Shown: in pieces, positions 42,901 through 52,129 of the stretch | Position numbering within the stretch: the stretch's first letter is position 1 | Layout: every line of letters begins with the position of its first letter | From: Tridacna crocea | Taxonomy: Eukaryota; Mollusca; Bivalvia; Cardiida; Cardiidae | Assembly (NCBI GenBank): GCA_943736015.1 | Contig: OX031065.1 | Location: 35,106,427-35,170,426, forward strand | Length of the DNA stretch: 64,000 bases | Direction of reading: 5' to 3' | The notes under the pieces: model-generated | What the model saw: only the letters and a program-made list of their open reading frames with translations | What the model was told of the DNA's origin: nothing | Databases searched by the model: none | Translations under genes and position numbers: made by a program

Positions 42901-45168
42901 TTTCATCAATACTAAATGAAAAAAATCGAGATTATGTAATCAATTGACTTTGAGAGAACTTTACTTGAAATGCTCTCAATTGTTAAATGTGTATGGTATA
43001 TTTTAATATACAATGCTTTGGACTTTCATATACATTAGGATACAAATACAACTTCATGTATTCCACATTAGGATACAAATACAACTTCATGTATTCTACA
43101 TGCCCTTGACATTGATAAATTTCTGAAACCATTGGGGAATAATGTCTAGTATTTTCTCTCTTTTCAACAGTTTTTGGCCTCGATGCTTTCCTTTGTGCCT
43201 ACCGATTGCTTGTTCTTACTGATCTTTTATGTGTTTTTAAAAAACAATCTGAACGGTTACATCTTTCATATTTGAAATAAACATAAAATTTATAAACTAA
43301 GCTATCCGAAAAAGTATAGCCGTTGCAGAAATGAATTTATCACATACGTGACTACCATTACTTTCAGTGTGATATATCAATAACTGATTCTCGAATCTTA
43401 CCTATGTTAGAGATACGCACATAAAGCTGCACTTGTAAAAGTTCTTCAGTAGTAAGCTTACTTGGAGATATGATTTGTCAAGAACATACACAACTCAAAG
43501 GAACATTGTTATGGATTTATAAAAAAAAATGTGAATGATACCTGGTGTCTACGAATGCGCTGGCTAAAATTCTTGAGATTCAATTATGTGACAGGAAAAT
43601 TTGAAAAGGGCTCGCTTAACTCATTACCAAACGACAAAATTTTAGGTTAGTCCAAATACAAACCATTTGCAGACGACAAAATAAAAGTGACTGAAAATTT
43701 AAAATTTGTTTTGTGAAGGGTAGAAAACATTGTGGGAAAAGGAGAAAATGCTGGTTACCAGCATTTTCTCCTTTTCCCACAATGTTTTCAAAAGTCTTCC
43801 TTCTTAGGGGCGTCAAAAGTAGGGATTGTGTGGTAATGGGTTAAATACCTCGTCCAATACAGTTTAATCTCAAATGCGAATTTATGCCTCTTCCTGTATG
43901 TCCCCATGACTTCATTTACATGTACGTAGGGCGACGAAATATTGTCTTGTTTTTATGATCCTGAGGAAGCGTCTTTCAAACGATTATGGGGGAAAAGTAG
44001 AAATTGTTGTAGTCAGTATTTCCTTTTTTACCATCAATGGTGTCTGACTTTTAAGAGAAGACTCTCATCATTTGAGCAACTACTTGTTGTCTGCGACTGC
44101 TTTAAACAAGTCTAAAATGATGTTGTCTCAAAAAAAGATTTATGTACGCAGTATTAGAAAAATGCAAACCTGACCTGGAATCTGGGTCCGTATTCACCAA
44201 CCATTTTCAAGAACATTCTTAGGCTTACTCTTCAGAATTTTGTCAGTGTGAAAGTAACAGAACTTCTGATTGGCTAAACCATATATGGTTTAGCCAATCA
44301 GAAGTTCTGTTACTTTCACTGTCAGCAAATCTTGAAGAATAAGACAAAGAACGTTCTAAAGAATGGTTGGTGAATACGGACCCACTGGTCATAATATCTC
44401 TCTCATACTGTTTTTTTAATCATTCTTTACAGGGTCTAACCAACAAAGTGTTGAATTTGTATTATTATTATTATTATTTTTATACTGATAGAAATGTCAA
44501 TGCTATTTATTTTGTATGCTTTACACAGAAAAAACAGATGACAATAAGGCTGCACAGAACGTGCAGCTCTATCTAAACTGTTCGGTGTCAGATTTTGATC
44601 CATTTAGTTCTTACGGATATTCTGACCAAAACAACCTTGAAATCAATATACCTTGAACTTCTGTTACTGGCTTAGATTGTCTAAGGTTTAATAAGTAACA
44701 AACGAACGAACAAATGCAATTAACGACCAATGTCTTCAGCCCATAATTATGTCTTTTTTCTCCCGTTAATGAACGATCAAGATCGGAATATGTCGGAATA
44801 AAGTTGTTTATGGCAATTACGTATAAAGCTTACCGTTACTTGACTACAAATATCAGATTCTTTCGATTGAACCATGAATAAGTCATGATAAGCACTTACT
44901 TATCTTTTATTTATCATTGCAGAAGATTACAGGGATCGACGCCAGCAGTGACGCGAACGGATTCATCAACCTATTCCTTATTGCCCTTGCCACCTTCAGT
45001 ACAGCATACAACGTTGTTCTATATGTCGTCTTTAATCCAAGTTTCAGTCGCGCCATTAAACAGGTGCTCCGATGCAGCTCTCCGGAAGTGGCGCATGTTT
45101 CCACAACACGGCATTCGCGAAAGGATGTTGCCACTACAAGTGCAAAACAAGGAGTGTCGACTGAATGA
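39716..45168 (+). CDS. Class A (rhodopsin-like) GPCR, probably a neuropeptide receptor
   Basis: Three exons (39716-39944, 40586-41133, 44923-45168) join to 340 residues, a normal receptor length, at the plasma membrane. Landmarks: TM1 with SNALV, TM2 NLAVSDILLAGFVMP, Cys before TM3 (LLCKIVNF), ERRRAVV in place of DRY, TM4 LPFIWIFSLLVSVP, ECL2 Cys (ACGSHH), TM5 SYVLPVC, TM6 FAVSWLPFF, TM7 NLFLIALATFSTAYN then NVVLY in place of NPxxY, and helix 8 FNPSFSRAIK with a Cys (LRC) suited to palmitoylation. ECL2 has a glycosylation site (NET). Intron phases 1 and 0 are consistent. The N-terminus before TM1 is only ~6 residues, and the frame is open back to an AG acceptor at 39,694, so an upstream exon probably adds the extracellular end. 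The ligand cannot be told. Confidence 0.87.
40216..40413. mobile_element. Family C palindromic MITE, copy 2
   Basis: GGGTCCGTATTCACC at one end and GGTGAATACGGGCCC at the other. The ~95-bp arms meet at AAACCATTTGGTTTAGC. Lies in GPCR intron 1. Confidence 0.8.
40586..41133 (+). CDS. GPCR exon 2 (TM3-TM6)
   Basis: Acceptor TCTCATTTCAG. The joined codon gives E-G-D-L-L-C. Ends LLYA before GTAAGT, phase 0. Confidence 0.9.
41202..41429 (+). mobile_element. Family B MITE, copy 3
   Basis: Starts TTAACCCTTTACTCCGTAGA 68 bp into GPCR intron 2. The hairpin has one change (GTGGCAAAAGG against CTTTTGTCAC). The right end GGGGTAAAGGG has lost its TTAA. Confidence 0.82.
41510..41660 (-). mobile_element. 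Family A MITE, truncated after first hairpin arm
   Basis: Reverse copy from TTAACTCTTTGCGAAACGAC to GGAGAACAATGCTGGTCACC, then unrelated sequence. Confidence 0.7.
41735..41880 (+). mobile_element. Family A-like remnant
   Basis: Hairpin GGCAAAAGGAATAATAATG / CATTTTATCCTTTTACCATA, followed by decayed CACCAAATCGAG and a GGACAAGATTTACTTTTTTA end. Confidence 0.45.
41882..42110 (+). mobile_element. Family A MITE, full length
   Basis: Forward copy, TTAACCAATTACCACACAAT to GGTAATGAGTTAA, perfect hairpin. Confidence 0.87.
42304..42533 (+). mobile_element. Family A MITE, CCCATTCCC subtype
   Basis: Forward counterpart of the reverse CCCTTTCCC copies: TTAACCCATTCCCAAACAAT to GGGAAAGGGTTAA. The body differs (GTCAGGAATAGAAGCC). 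Confidence 0.82.
42534..43615. other. GPCR intron 2 sequence, nothing recognised
   Basis: AT-rich. A ~27-bp direct repeat (ATACAAATACAACTTCATGT) occurs at ~43,043 and ~43,074. Confidence 0.45.
43616..43844 (-). mobile_element. Family A MITE, full length, young
   Basis: Reverse copy, TTAACTCATTACCAAACGAC to GGTAATGGGTTAA, perfect hairpin. Confidence 0.88.
43932..44130 (+). mobile_element. Family A-like remnant
   Basis: CCTGAGGAAGCGTCTTTCAA, GGGGGAAAAGTAGAAATTG and TTGTCTGCGACTGCTTTAAA in order; the hairpin has decayed. Confidence 0.45.
44184..44384. mobile_element. Family C palindromic MITE, copy 3
   Basis: GGGTCCGTATTCACCAACCA to GGTGAATACGGACCC. The centre reads AAACCATATATGGTTTAGCC, a perfect inverted repeat. 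In GPCR intron 2. Confidence 0.82.
44923..45168 (+). CDS. GPCR exon 3 (TM7 and C-tail)
   Basis: Acceptor TTATCATTGCAG; KITGIDASSDANGFI to a TGA. The tail is rich in Ser/Thr and basic residues (TTRHSRKDVATTSAK), a usual target of GPCR kinases. Confidence 0.88.
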   Translation, partial: KITGIDASSDANGFINLFLIALATFSTAYNVVLYVVFNPSFSRAIKQVLRCSSPEVAHVSTTRHSRKDVATTSAKQGVSTE

Positions 45169-45274
45169 GTTAAACAGGGGAACATGTACATAAGTAAGGG
45201 TTTTGTAATGGCGCTTCATTAGAACTGGGATTGTGTTTGAAACCGAAGTTCATTGACATCAGCTGACTCTCTCA

Positions 45275-45503
45275 TTAACCCTTTACCAAACGACAAAATT
45301 TAAGACTGGTCCAAATTGAAAGCACTTGCAGACGACAAAATAAACGTAATTCAAAAATTAAAATTTGTTTCTAGTAGGGTAGAAAACATTGTGGGAAAAG
45401 GAGAAAATGCTGGTTACCAGCATTTTCTCCTTTTCCAACAATGTTTTCAAGAGGCTTCTATCTCAGGGTCGTAAAAACCAGGGATTGTTTGGTAAAGAGT
45501 TAA
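45275..45503 (-). mobile_element. Family A MITE, full length
   Basis: Reverse copy about 100 bp after the GPCR stop codon, so it may lie in the 3' UTR. TTAACCCTTTACCAAACGAC to GGTAAAGAGTTAA, hairpin with one mismatch. Confidence 0.86.
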
Positions 45504-46427
45504 CTCTTGTGACAATTTCCAGAAGATCACTTTGCAAGTATAATTATGTAGGTATAATACCGATTAAAGAAGTTTAAGTGAATTAAGGTTAAAAACACAA
45601 CGCTAAAACAGTTGGCATTATAACAAGCATTACTGTACCTTTACAGCCAAACATCCCAAAAAGTCATAACTTCTCAACCCAAAGCATAGAAACACGATGT
45701 CATCAGTTAGTCTGTTTCCAACCCTGATGAACACAAATGGATTGATATTATCTGCAAACTCTACGCCAGTTAGAACCGTTTACAAAGGCACTTTATAATC
45801 GGTCCATTTGATTTGCCTGCTTTTAATTTGGTACCCAGCAATGCAGGAAAAGGGAAGAGCAATTCTTAACAATCTCTTTATTGTCTCTTTCTCTTTCTTT
45901 CTTTCGTCGGTTTTCTTTTAGTAATATTAACTTTAGCTATCGTCTTACAGAGCCAAATACAACTTTGTCAGTTTTTTGACGATGTAAATAAAGATCAAAC
46001 TGTTTTTTACAGACAATGTTGTGGAGGCTGATTTTTGATCTACTTAATTCACTATTTATTTTTTTATTTTCAGGCAATTTCGGGGTTGAGATGGTTTGGT
46101 ATATTTACTTGATCGAGAAAGCACTCTTCAATTTTTCGATTCTATGAAGGTTATGTTGAAGCCCACGCTACCGGGCCTCCGCCTGGATACAAGCTTGACT
46201 TTGGTCAATGGTTGTTATCATGGAGCATCATCGCTTATGCTTCTGGACACTAGGGCCGTCTGAATTCTGTCTAACTGTATAGCATTTCCAAGCCAAATAT
46301 GATAATGGTTGGTTTATGCTCGTATGAAGATTGTATACATAAAAAGTAATAGATTTTTAGAAAATAAGAAAACAACATCATACCTAGTCTGTATTTGATC
46401 AAACTTATGAAATAAGGCTAAAGAAAT
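45504..46427. other. Intergenic, nothing recognised
   Basis: No exon or repeat recognised apart from a CTTTCTTTCTTT tract at ~45,890. Confidence 0.4.
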
Positions 46428-46898
46428 AGAGGATATTAGTTTTTTTTCGGTGAAAGATCGAAATTTATTTCATCGAGTGGACACCATCAGTAATATTTTC
46501 ACGAGTGGCGCAGTCACGAGTGAAAATATTACCGATGGTGTTCTCGAGATGAAATAAATTTCGATCTTTCACCGAAAAAAAAAAACCAAAAAAAAAACCA
46601 CCAAATATTATATTTATTTCATGCTTTTAACCCTTTCTGGGAGGAGCTTTATATAAATCCAGTTCATTTCTTTTCCGTTATTCGCCGTGGAGCACCCTTC
46701 CCGACTAGCAATATTACGTCAAGCGCGAGAAATGTAAAGTATATGACATCATATTTCCCATCTGGTTGTGAGGCACGCGCAATTTACCTAGGCAACAAGA
46801 ACGTGAAAATCGGTATTTTCAATGGTGATACCAGTGTAAGATCTAAAAATATTTTCACGGCTATTTCTCGATATCCTACCGGAAAGCATGAAATAAAG
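46428..46898 (-). repeat. 480-bp dispersed repeat (family E), copy 3
   Basis: Inverse of the 1,149 and 19,645 copies. The hairpin comes first (46,447-46,580), and the end is TACCGGAAAGCATGAAATAA. The A-rich junction after the hairpin (GAAAAAAAAAAACC) is longer than in the others. Confidence 0.72.
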
Positions 46899-47152
46899 CT
46901 CAGTTGTTTAATTCCACAACATTTCTTTTTTTTTTTGCTATACAGAAAAGAAAAAGGCGTGTGAAATGATAACTGTTTAGATAGCACATAAAGAGCGGTT
47001 TTGATCTGTAGGTATCGAGCATGGGCAAGAATTTGCTTATATAGTTATACCAGTTTTACATCATTTCATATCAAAATTTGTGTGCAGGATCAGACTTTAA
47101 GTTGTTTTCAACCCTTTGAGTGCCTTCACAACTGTAGTTGCTGTTGTAGCTA

Positions 47153-47212
47153 GTGTAGATCAACATCAGACTGAATAGGACGTGCAGTCTGATCTTGAAC
47201 CTACATTGTCCG
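47153..47212. repeat. Family D short palindrome
   Basis: GTGTAGATCAACATCAGACT / AGTCTGATCTTGAACCTACAT inverted pair. Confidence 0.5.
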
Positions 47213-47255
47213 ATTTGCTGAGGCATTCCACACCAAATCGAACTCGAAATTGCAT

Positions 47256-47444
47256 TTATTTAGGTCTTATTTCTAGATTTCTTGTTTTGTTATCTTTTTG
47301 GGGCCTGGGGGTTGAAATAGGGAATGGTGTTGTAGATTTGTCGTAGAAACCAAAGGAATTGACGACTATATCAGTCACATGTCTATTGTCAGTTTTATCT
47401 ACGGCGTCCAGCACGATTGACAAAGGAATGATGAAGACACCGTC
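47256..47444 (-). CDS. Possible terminal coding exon of unknown gene
   Basis: The minus strand shows TTTTAATCAAATTGCAG as an acceptor, then 62 codons and TAA: DGVFIIPLSIVLDAVDK, RHVTDIVVNSFGFYDK, then a Pro/Asn/Lys-rich tail. The codon pattern looks coding and it matches none of the repeats here, but I do not recognise the protein, and upstream exons (at higher coordinates) were not found. Confidence 0.3.
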   Translation of the reverse strand, partial: DGVFIIPLSIVLDAVDKTDNRHVTDIVVNSFGFYDKSTTPFPISTPRPQKDNKTRNLEIRPK

Positions 47445-47965
47445 CTGCAATTTGATTAAAATGTAGACATGCAAGCATGTTGTAATGATTGAATAATGCA
47501 TAATAACATTTGCATTTCATCTCTGTACAGCCCTTTGCACGCCAAACAAATAAAGTGAATACAATCAGTCTGGAACAATTAATCCAATGCTGCAATTAAG
47601 GGGAAGTTACAGTCGAAATATCTCACAAGAAAACTGACATCATTATTTTTGCTATATATTGCAATTAAGGGCTAGGAGCGTATGTCGGCTTTATTAAGAC
47701 ATAGAATCATAAACAAGGTCCCCTTTCATTTAAGACTTAATTTCTAATCATCTGGAAGCTACCACACCAGTCCAGCGCTAACGTGTATGAAATAAATAAG
47801 TTACATGTTTACTTGTCTTTACTTTATTTCAGCTTCGCTGGCAGCTACCGGTTTATGTAATTAAATTCTACAATGCCAAATTCTACATCGCCAAATGTTA
47901 AGACCGTCGGGTTTTTCATAACAACATTTTCGGAAGCAAGGATTAAAATAGATTTATATATATAC

Positions 47966-48048
47966 TTCGTCGGTTTACTTCAAAAACCTCGTAACTACAG
48001 CTTGACACAAGCTCTAGTTACAAGGTTTTTAAAGTAAACCGACGATAT
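47966..48048. repeat. Short hairpin
   Basis: CGTCGGTTTACTTCAAAAAC and its complement enclose CTACAGCTTGACACAAGCT. Arms ~35 bp with a few mismatches, flanked by TATATA. Confidence 0.6.
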
Positions 48049-48509
48049 ATTAGACATATTTGACTTCTGCTCTTGCAAAAGGAAATTGAATGCATCTCCA
48101 TGATGCATTATATCATTCATTTTATCACATAATAATGATTCATAATCGATGCATTTTGCCAAACAACCGTCTGGATCCTTTTGAAATACCTCAAATTCAT
48201 ATCAAACCCTTCATTATCTACATATCTAGTTCTTTTTTTTATAAATTTGCATACATGATTATGGCCGTAAGGCTCATAGAAATACAAAAAAAAAAGAAAT
48301 GTCTTTCGAAAAAATGAGATAAAAGCTCGGCAGACATGATGGAAAAAGGAAATATTACTCAGTAAAAGAAATTTCTCCTGTTCCCACGGTATTTTTCAAA
48401 AGGAAATAGCTATACTTCAGGAAATAGGTATACTTCAACAGCTTCAATTTTCTGTCTGTTTCATTGTTTGCTGTGTAACTGGACTTTTTTCCAGCTAGTT
48501 CTTTACCAG

Positions 48510-48590
48510 TCATATCCTTACACTAGCAGGCCAGTTTTAATGTTATCACCTTATTCCTGAAAGGATAGCATGACAACTGGCCTGCCAGTG
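48510..48590. repeat. Imperfect hairpin
   Basis: CACTAGCAGGCCAGTTTTAA pairs with ACAACTGGCCTGCCAGTG across ~35 bp. Confidence 0.4.
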
Positions 48591-48723
48591 CCAGGAAAAC
48601 GTCAAAAGCTGTATCATTTTCTCCGTTGGATGGCTGACATTGTGTAAAAATTTCTTTTTTCCACGACAAATAAGAGTTCGTTTTGATTAAAAATTTCCCA
48701 TTTTATTTCGACCATATAATACC

Positions 48724-48885
48724 ATGGCTGGTGCAACCGTACTAGTACCATCCGTAGAATGTTCTACTTGTAAAAGTGCACCGTCGGTCCGCTGTTACTA
48801 TTGCCATTTGTGTGAAAAATACGCAATATCGCTGATAGTTTTACTATCTGTGAGAAATACATATGCGCAGTATGGATGCGCGTGA
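48724..48885 (+). CDS. Short ORF with B-box-like cysteines
   Basis: 53 codons from an ATG in a Kozak-like context (ACCATGG). Contains ECSTCKSAPSVRCYYCHLC, a Cys pattern reminiscent of the first half of a B-box zinc finger, then a hydrophobic stretch and TGA. Could be a lost or alternative 5' exon of a TRIM-type gene, a pseudogene, or chance. Confidence 0.2.
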   Translation: MAGATVLVPSVECSTCKSAPSVRCYYCHLCEKYAISLIVLLSVRNTYAQYGCA

Positions 48886-49160
48886 ACATTTATACCAAAA
48901 GTCGTTAAGTATTGTATTTATGGACATCTACGTAAAACAATAATTGGAGTAAGTCCTATATAATTTTTTACGTAAATATTTATCCATTTGTGACCCATGA
49001 TGCAGAAAGGGATAATCTTGGAATTCTGTACATCAATTACATGTAGATTAAATCTGATAAACGATAGTGCAGATCAATTTATTTTGATAATTCAAAAATA
49101 ACTGTATGAGAAGGTACAATAACCACTTTCCATACAGAAAATGCCATGAAAGCGAATGTA

Positions 49161-49208
49161 TCAACCCTGGTCAGCCTGCGCAATTCGCGCAGTCTGACCA
49201 GGGTTGAC
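49161..49208. repeat. Perfect short palindrome, 'cagcctgcgcag' family
   Basis: TCAACCCTGGTCAGCCTGCG and its near-exact complement around AATT. Degenerate relatives are at ~7,185, ~7,290, ~9,079 and ~11,705. Confidence 0.6.
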
Positions 49209-49258
49209 ACTCTTCGCAGTTCTCAAAAGGTCCCTTTTTGTGTGATGGGTCACATGAT

Positions 49259-49480
49259 TCTAGGACAATTCCCCCCCCCCCCCGGACAATTGCCCCCCGA
49301 GGACAATTCCCCCTCCCCCGGACCATTGCCCCCTTAGGACAATTCCGTCCTCGGGAGGCAATTTAGTCCGGTGGGAAATGTCCTCGGGGAGGCAATGGTC
49401 CGGGAGGTGGGGATCGTCCTCAGGGGGAGATTGTCCGGAGGGCAATTGTCCGGGGGGCAATAGTCCTGAGACGGGGTCAT
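49259..49480. repeat. GC-rich inverted repeat
   Basis: GGACAATTCCCCC / GGACAATTGCCCCC units on the left are mirrored by GGGGGCAATTGTCC-type units on the right. Over ~220 bp the region can fold on itself. The C-run at ~49,270 may be inaccurate. Confidence 0.6.
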
Positions 49481-49630
49481 ATATATTTTTTTTAGATCTG
49501 ACCTGTTGCATTCATCCAGCCAAAAACCTTAAAAGCCACAAAGCCTTAGGCACTGGGTTTTATTTTCTGCAAATGATGTAACGTTGCATATCTTCAGTTT
49601 GATATTGTGAAACTATGATGAAATATCTGG

Positions 49631-49859
49631 TTAACCCATTACCACACAATCCCTACTTTTGACGACCCTGGGCAAGAAGCCGTTAGAAAACATTGTGGGA
49701 AAAGGAGAAAATGCTGATAACCAGCATTTTCTCCTTTTCCCATAATGTTTTCTACCCTTCACAAAACAAATTTCAAATTTTCAGTCACTTTTATTTGGTC
49801 GTCTGCAAATGCTTTGGATTTAGACAAGCCTAAAATTTTGTCGTTTGGTATTGAGTTAA
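49631..49859 (+). mobile_element. Family A MITE, full length, young
   Basis: Forward copy, TTAACCCATTACCACACAAT to GGTATTGAGTTAA, nearly perfect hairpin. Confidence 0.87.
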
Positions 49860-49922
49860 GTTACAAGACAGTGATGACCAAAGCATCCCTGCTAATGCTA
49901 TCATAAAGCATCATGGATTTTT

Positions 49923-49992
49923 AAACTCTTTACCACACGAGAAAATTTTAAACTGGTCCAAATTGAAAGCATTTGCAGACTACAAAATAATG
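49923..49992 (-). mobile_element. Family A end fragment
   Basis: Reverse left end only: TTAAACTCTTTACCACACGA to GCAGACTACAAAATAATG. The sequence then repeats ATAAAGCATCATGGATTT-like DNA found just before it (49,902 and 49,995), as if it interrupts a short duplication. Confidence 0.6.
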
Positions 49993-50103
49993 CTACCATA
50001 AGGCATCATGGATTTAACTCTTGTAGCACCAAATATACAAACGCAACCTCTATCGATGACTGAAATTATGATCCTGAGAATCTCAAATATATCTTACTTT
50101 TAA

Positions 50104-50191
50104 AGGCTTGACAAAACAAGCGGACAGCAAAGATTCAAGATCAGACTGCACGTTCTGTGCAGTCTGATCTTGATCTATGCAGTCCACAAAG
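50104..50191. repeat. Family D short palindrome, best copy
   Basis: AGATCAGACTGCACGTTCTG and GTGCAGTCTGATCTTGATCT form a near-perfect inverted repeat. The flank AGGCTTGACAAAACAAGCGG is shared with 15,155. Confidence 0.65.
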
Positions 50192-50430
50192 AGCCCTATT
50201 TTTGCATATGGTGCTTGAAGGGTGAAAATATTTGTACTTATAAAAATGTAACTGAAATGCAGTGATACTCTGCTGCTGTCCATCCTCAGATATGACGACC
50301 TCGTTACCTTTATCGATTAAACCTTAATCTGCAAAATTAGTGAAAAGAAACACTGAAGCCAATGGTGAAAATCAAGTTTTTTTTTGCTGTTTTAAAGGTA
50401 ATTTGGGAGGAAATTATCTTCTTATGGGAC

Positions 50431-50491
50431 AGTGTAGATCCAAGATCGGAGCGCACCTTCTGTATAGTCTGATCTTGATCTACACTGCCCG
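50431..50491. repeat. Family D short palindrome
   Basis: GTGTAGATCCAAGATCGGAG / TAGTCTGATCTTGATCTACAC. Confidence 0.55.
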
Positions 50492-50596
50492 ATGAAGGTT
50501 CTTAAATCGTGCTAAGTAACCTATGGGTTAAACCTGTCGCGTTCCCTGTAGGTTAACGTTCTTATGTTAAAAAAAAAACACACACAGTTATGCAAT

Positions 50597-50827
50597 TTAA
50601 CCCATTATACCACACAATCGGTACTTTTGACGCCCCTGAGAAAGAAGCCTTTAGAAAACATTGTGGGAAAAGGAGAAAATGCTGGTTACCAGCATTTTCT
50701 CCTTTTCCCACAATGTTTTCTACCCTGCACAAAACAAATTTCAAATTTTTAGTCACTTTTATTTTGTCGTCTGCAAGTGCTTTCGATTAGGACAAGCCTA
50801 AAATTCTGTCGTTTGGTAATGAGTTAA
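50597..50827 (+). mobile_element. Family A MITE, full length, young
   Basis: Forward copy, TTAACCCATTATACCACACA to GGTAATGAGTTAA. It has a 2-bp TA insertion in the left end and a perfect hairpin. Confidence 0.87.
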
Positions 50828-50929
50828 GTAGCATATTACGACGATATCGCTTATCTTAAGCACGAAATGTAGACACAAGACAGAAACATCCCAGTTCGAC
50901 TTAAATCTTCTTCAACCCTGAAACAAATA

Positions 50930-51137
50930 ATTTTCTGTTGTCAAATCTCTGTAGGAAAGGCATTTGAAAACATCAGGAAAGTGGGGAAAACTCCGCCAAT
51001 CAGAATTTTCCCCGTTTCTTGATACGTTTTATACTCATTCGCAAACGTACTCCATCGGTTGAGTTATGCTTTGCTTGTCGCCTGCAATAGCATCGAAGGA
51101 ACCAAGGCTTAAAATTTTGTCCCCTGTTAAAGAGTTA
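50930..51137 (+). mobile_element. Family A-like remnant
   Basis: Hairpin CATCAGGAAAGTGGGGAAAA / TTTTCCCCGTTTCTTGATAC, then TCGCCTGCAATAGCATCGAA and a TTAA end at 51,134. Confidence 0.5.
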
Positions 51138-51402
51138 AAAGGAGATACCAAGTTTTTTCTAATATAAATTTCCTGGTGTTAAATTTCTATATTCAATCAA
51201 AGAAAGCACTGAAACGATAAATCGAGAGTGATGATATAAATTTGCTAGCAAATGGATTTTAAAAGTGAACAAACTAAAGAAAAAATTCATTCGGCTGACG
51301 GTTGAATAGGTTGAATACTTTTTTTTCCAAGATCGATAGCATTTTTTCGTGGCTATTTTCAATACAATCATGTATCTTAGCGTTTTTCGTGTGATTTTAG
51401 TT

Positions 51403-51631
51403 TTAACTCATCACCAAACGACAATATTTTAGGCTTGTCCAAATTGAAAGCATTTGCAGACGACAAAATAAAAGTAACTGAAAATTTGAAATTTGTTTTG
51501 TGAAGGGTAGAAAACATTGTGGGAAAAGGAGAAAATGCTGGTTACCAGCATTTTCTCCTTTTCCCACAATGTTTTCTAAAGGCTTCTTTCTCAGGGGCGT
51601 CAAAAGTAGGGATTGTGTGGTAATGGGTTAA
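51403..51631 (-). mobile_element. Family A MITE, full length, young
   Basis: Reverse copy, TTAACTCATCACCAAACGAC to GGTAATGGGTTAA, perfect hairpin. Confidence 0.88.
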
Positions 51632-52129
51632 GGAAAGTGGTTTGATTGAAATGAGTACAGGGGTCATAGGTTGGATCCCTGGCTATTCCCTGGTTCGGCA
51701 GATTTTTTTTTTTGCCAGGATTAATGATAGTCAGTGCGACTGGATTAATTCCTCTCCCATCGCTGATCATTGTTTGAACGATGATTATGTGGGAAAGTAG
51801 GCAGTTGCTTGGAAAGAAGATTGTGCGAAGCACTGGCAAAGGAGACTCTTGGAAAGCATGGAAAGACGCACTGGCCGCCGCGATGTAACTGACACCATAC
51901 GACCAATCAATCAATTAGTGAAATGACGGTGGTGTTGGGGTGTTTTGGAGTGACTTTGGATGTTTTGTGGTATTTTTCTTCTTTATTCACCCGATACTTA
52001 GACGCTTTGAACTATGTCCAGTCAATGCTGTAAAACAAAGCTAATTTCAAATCTAGAACTATTTCTATGATACATAACTCTGAGGTTCAGTGTTTCAGTA
52101 ATTTCCCAGATCAATCCGCTCCTTATTTT

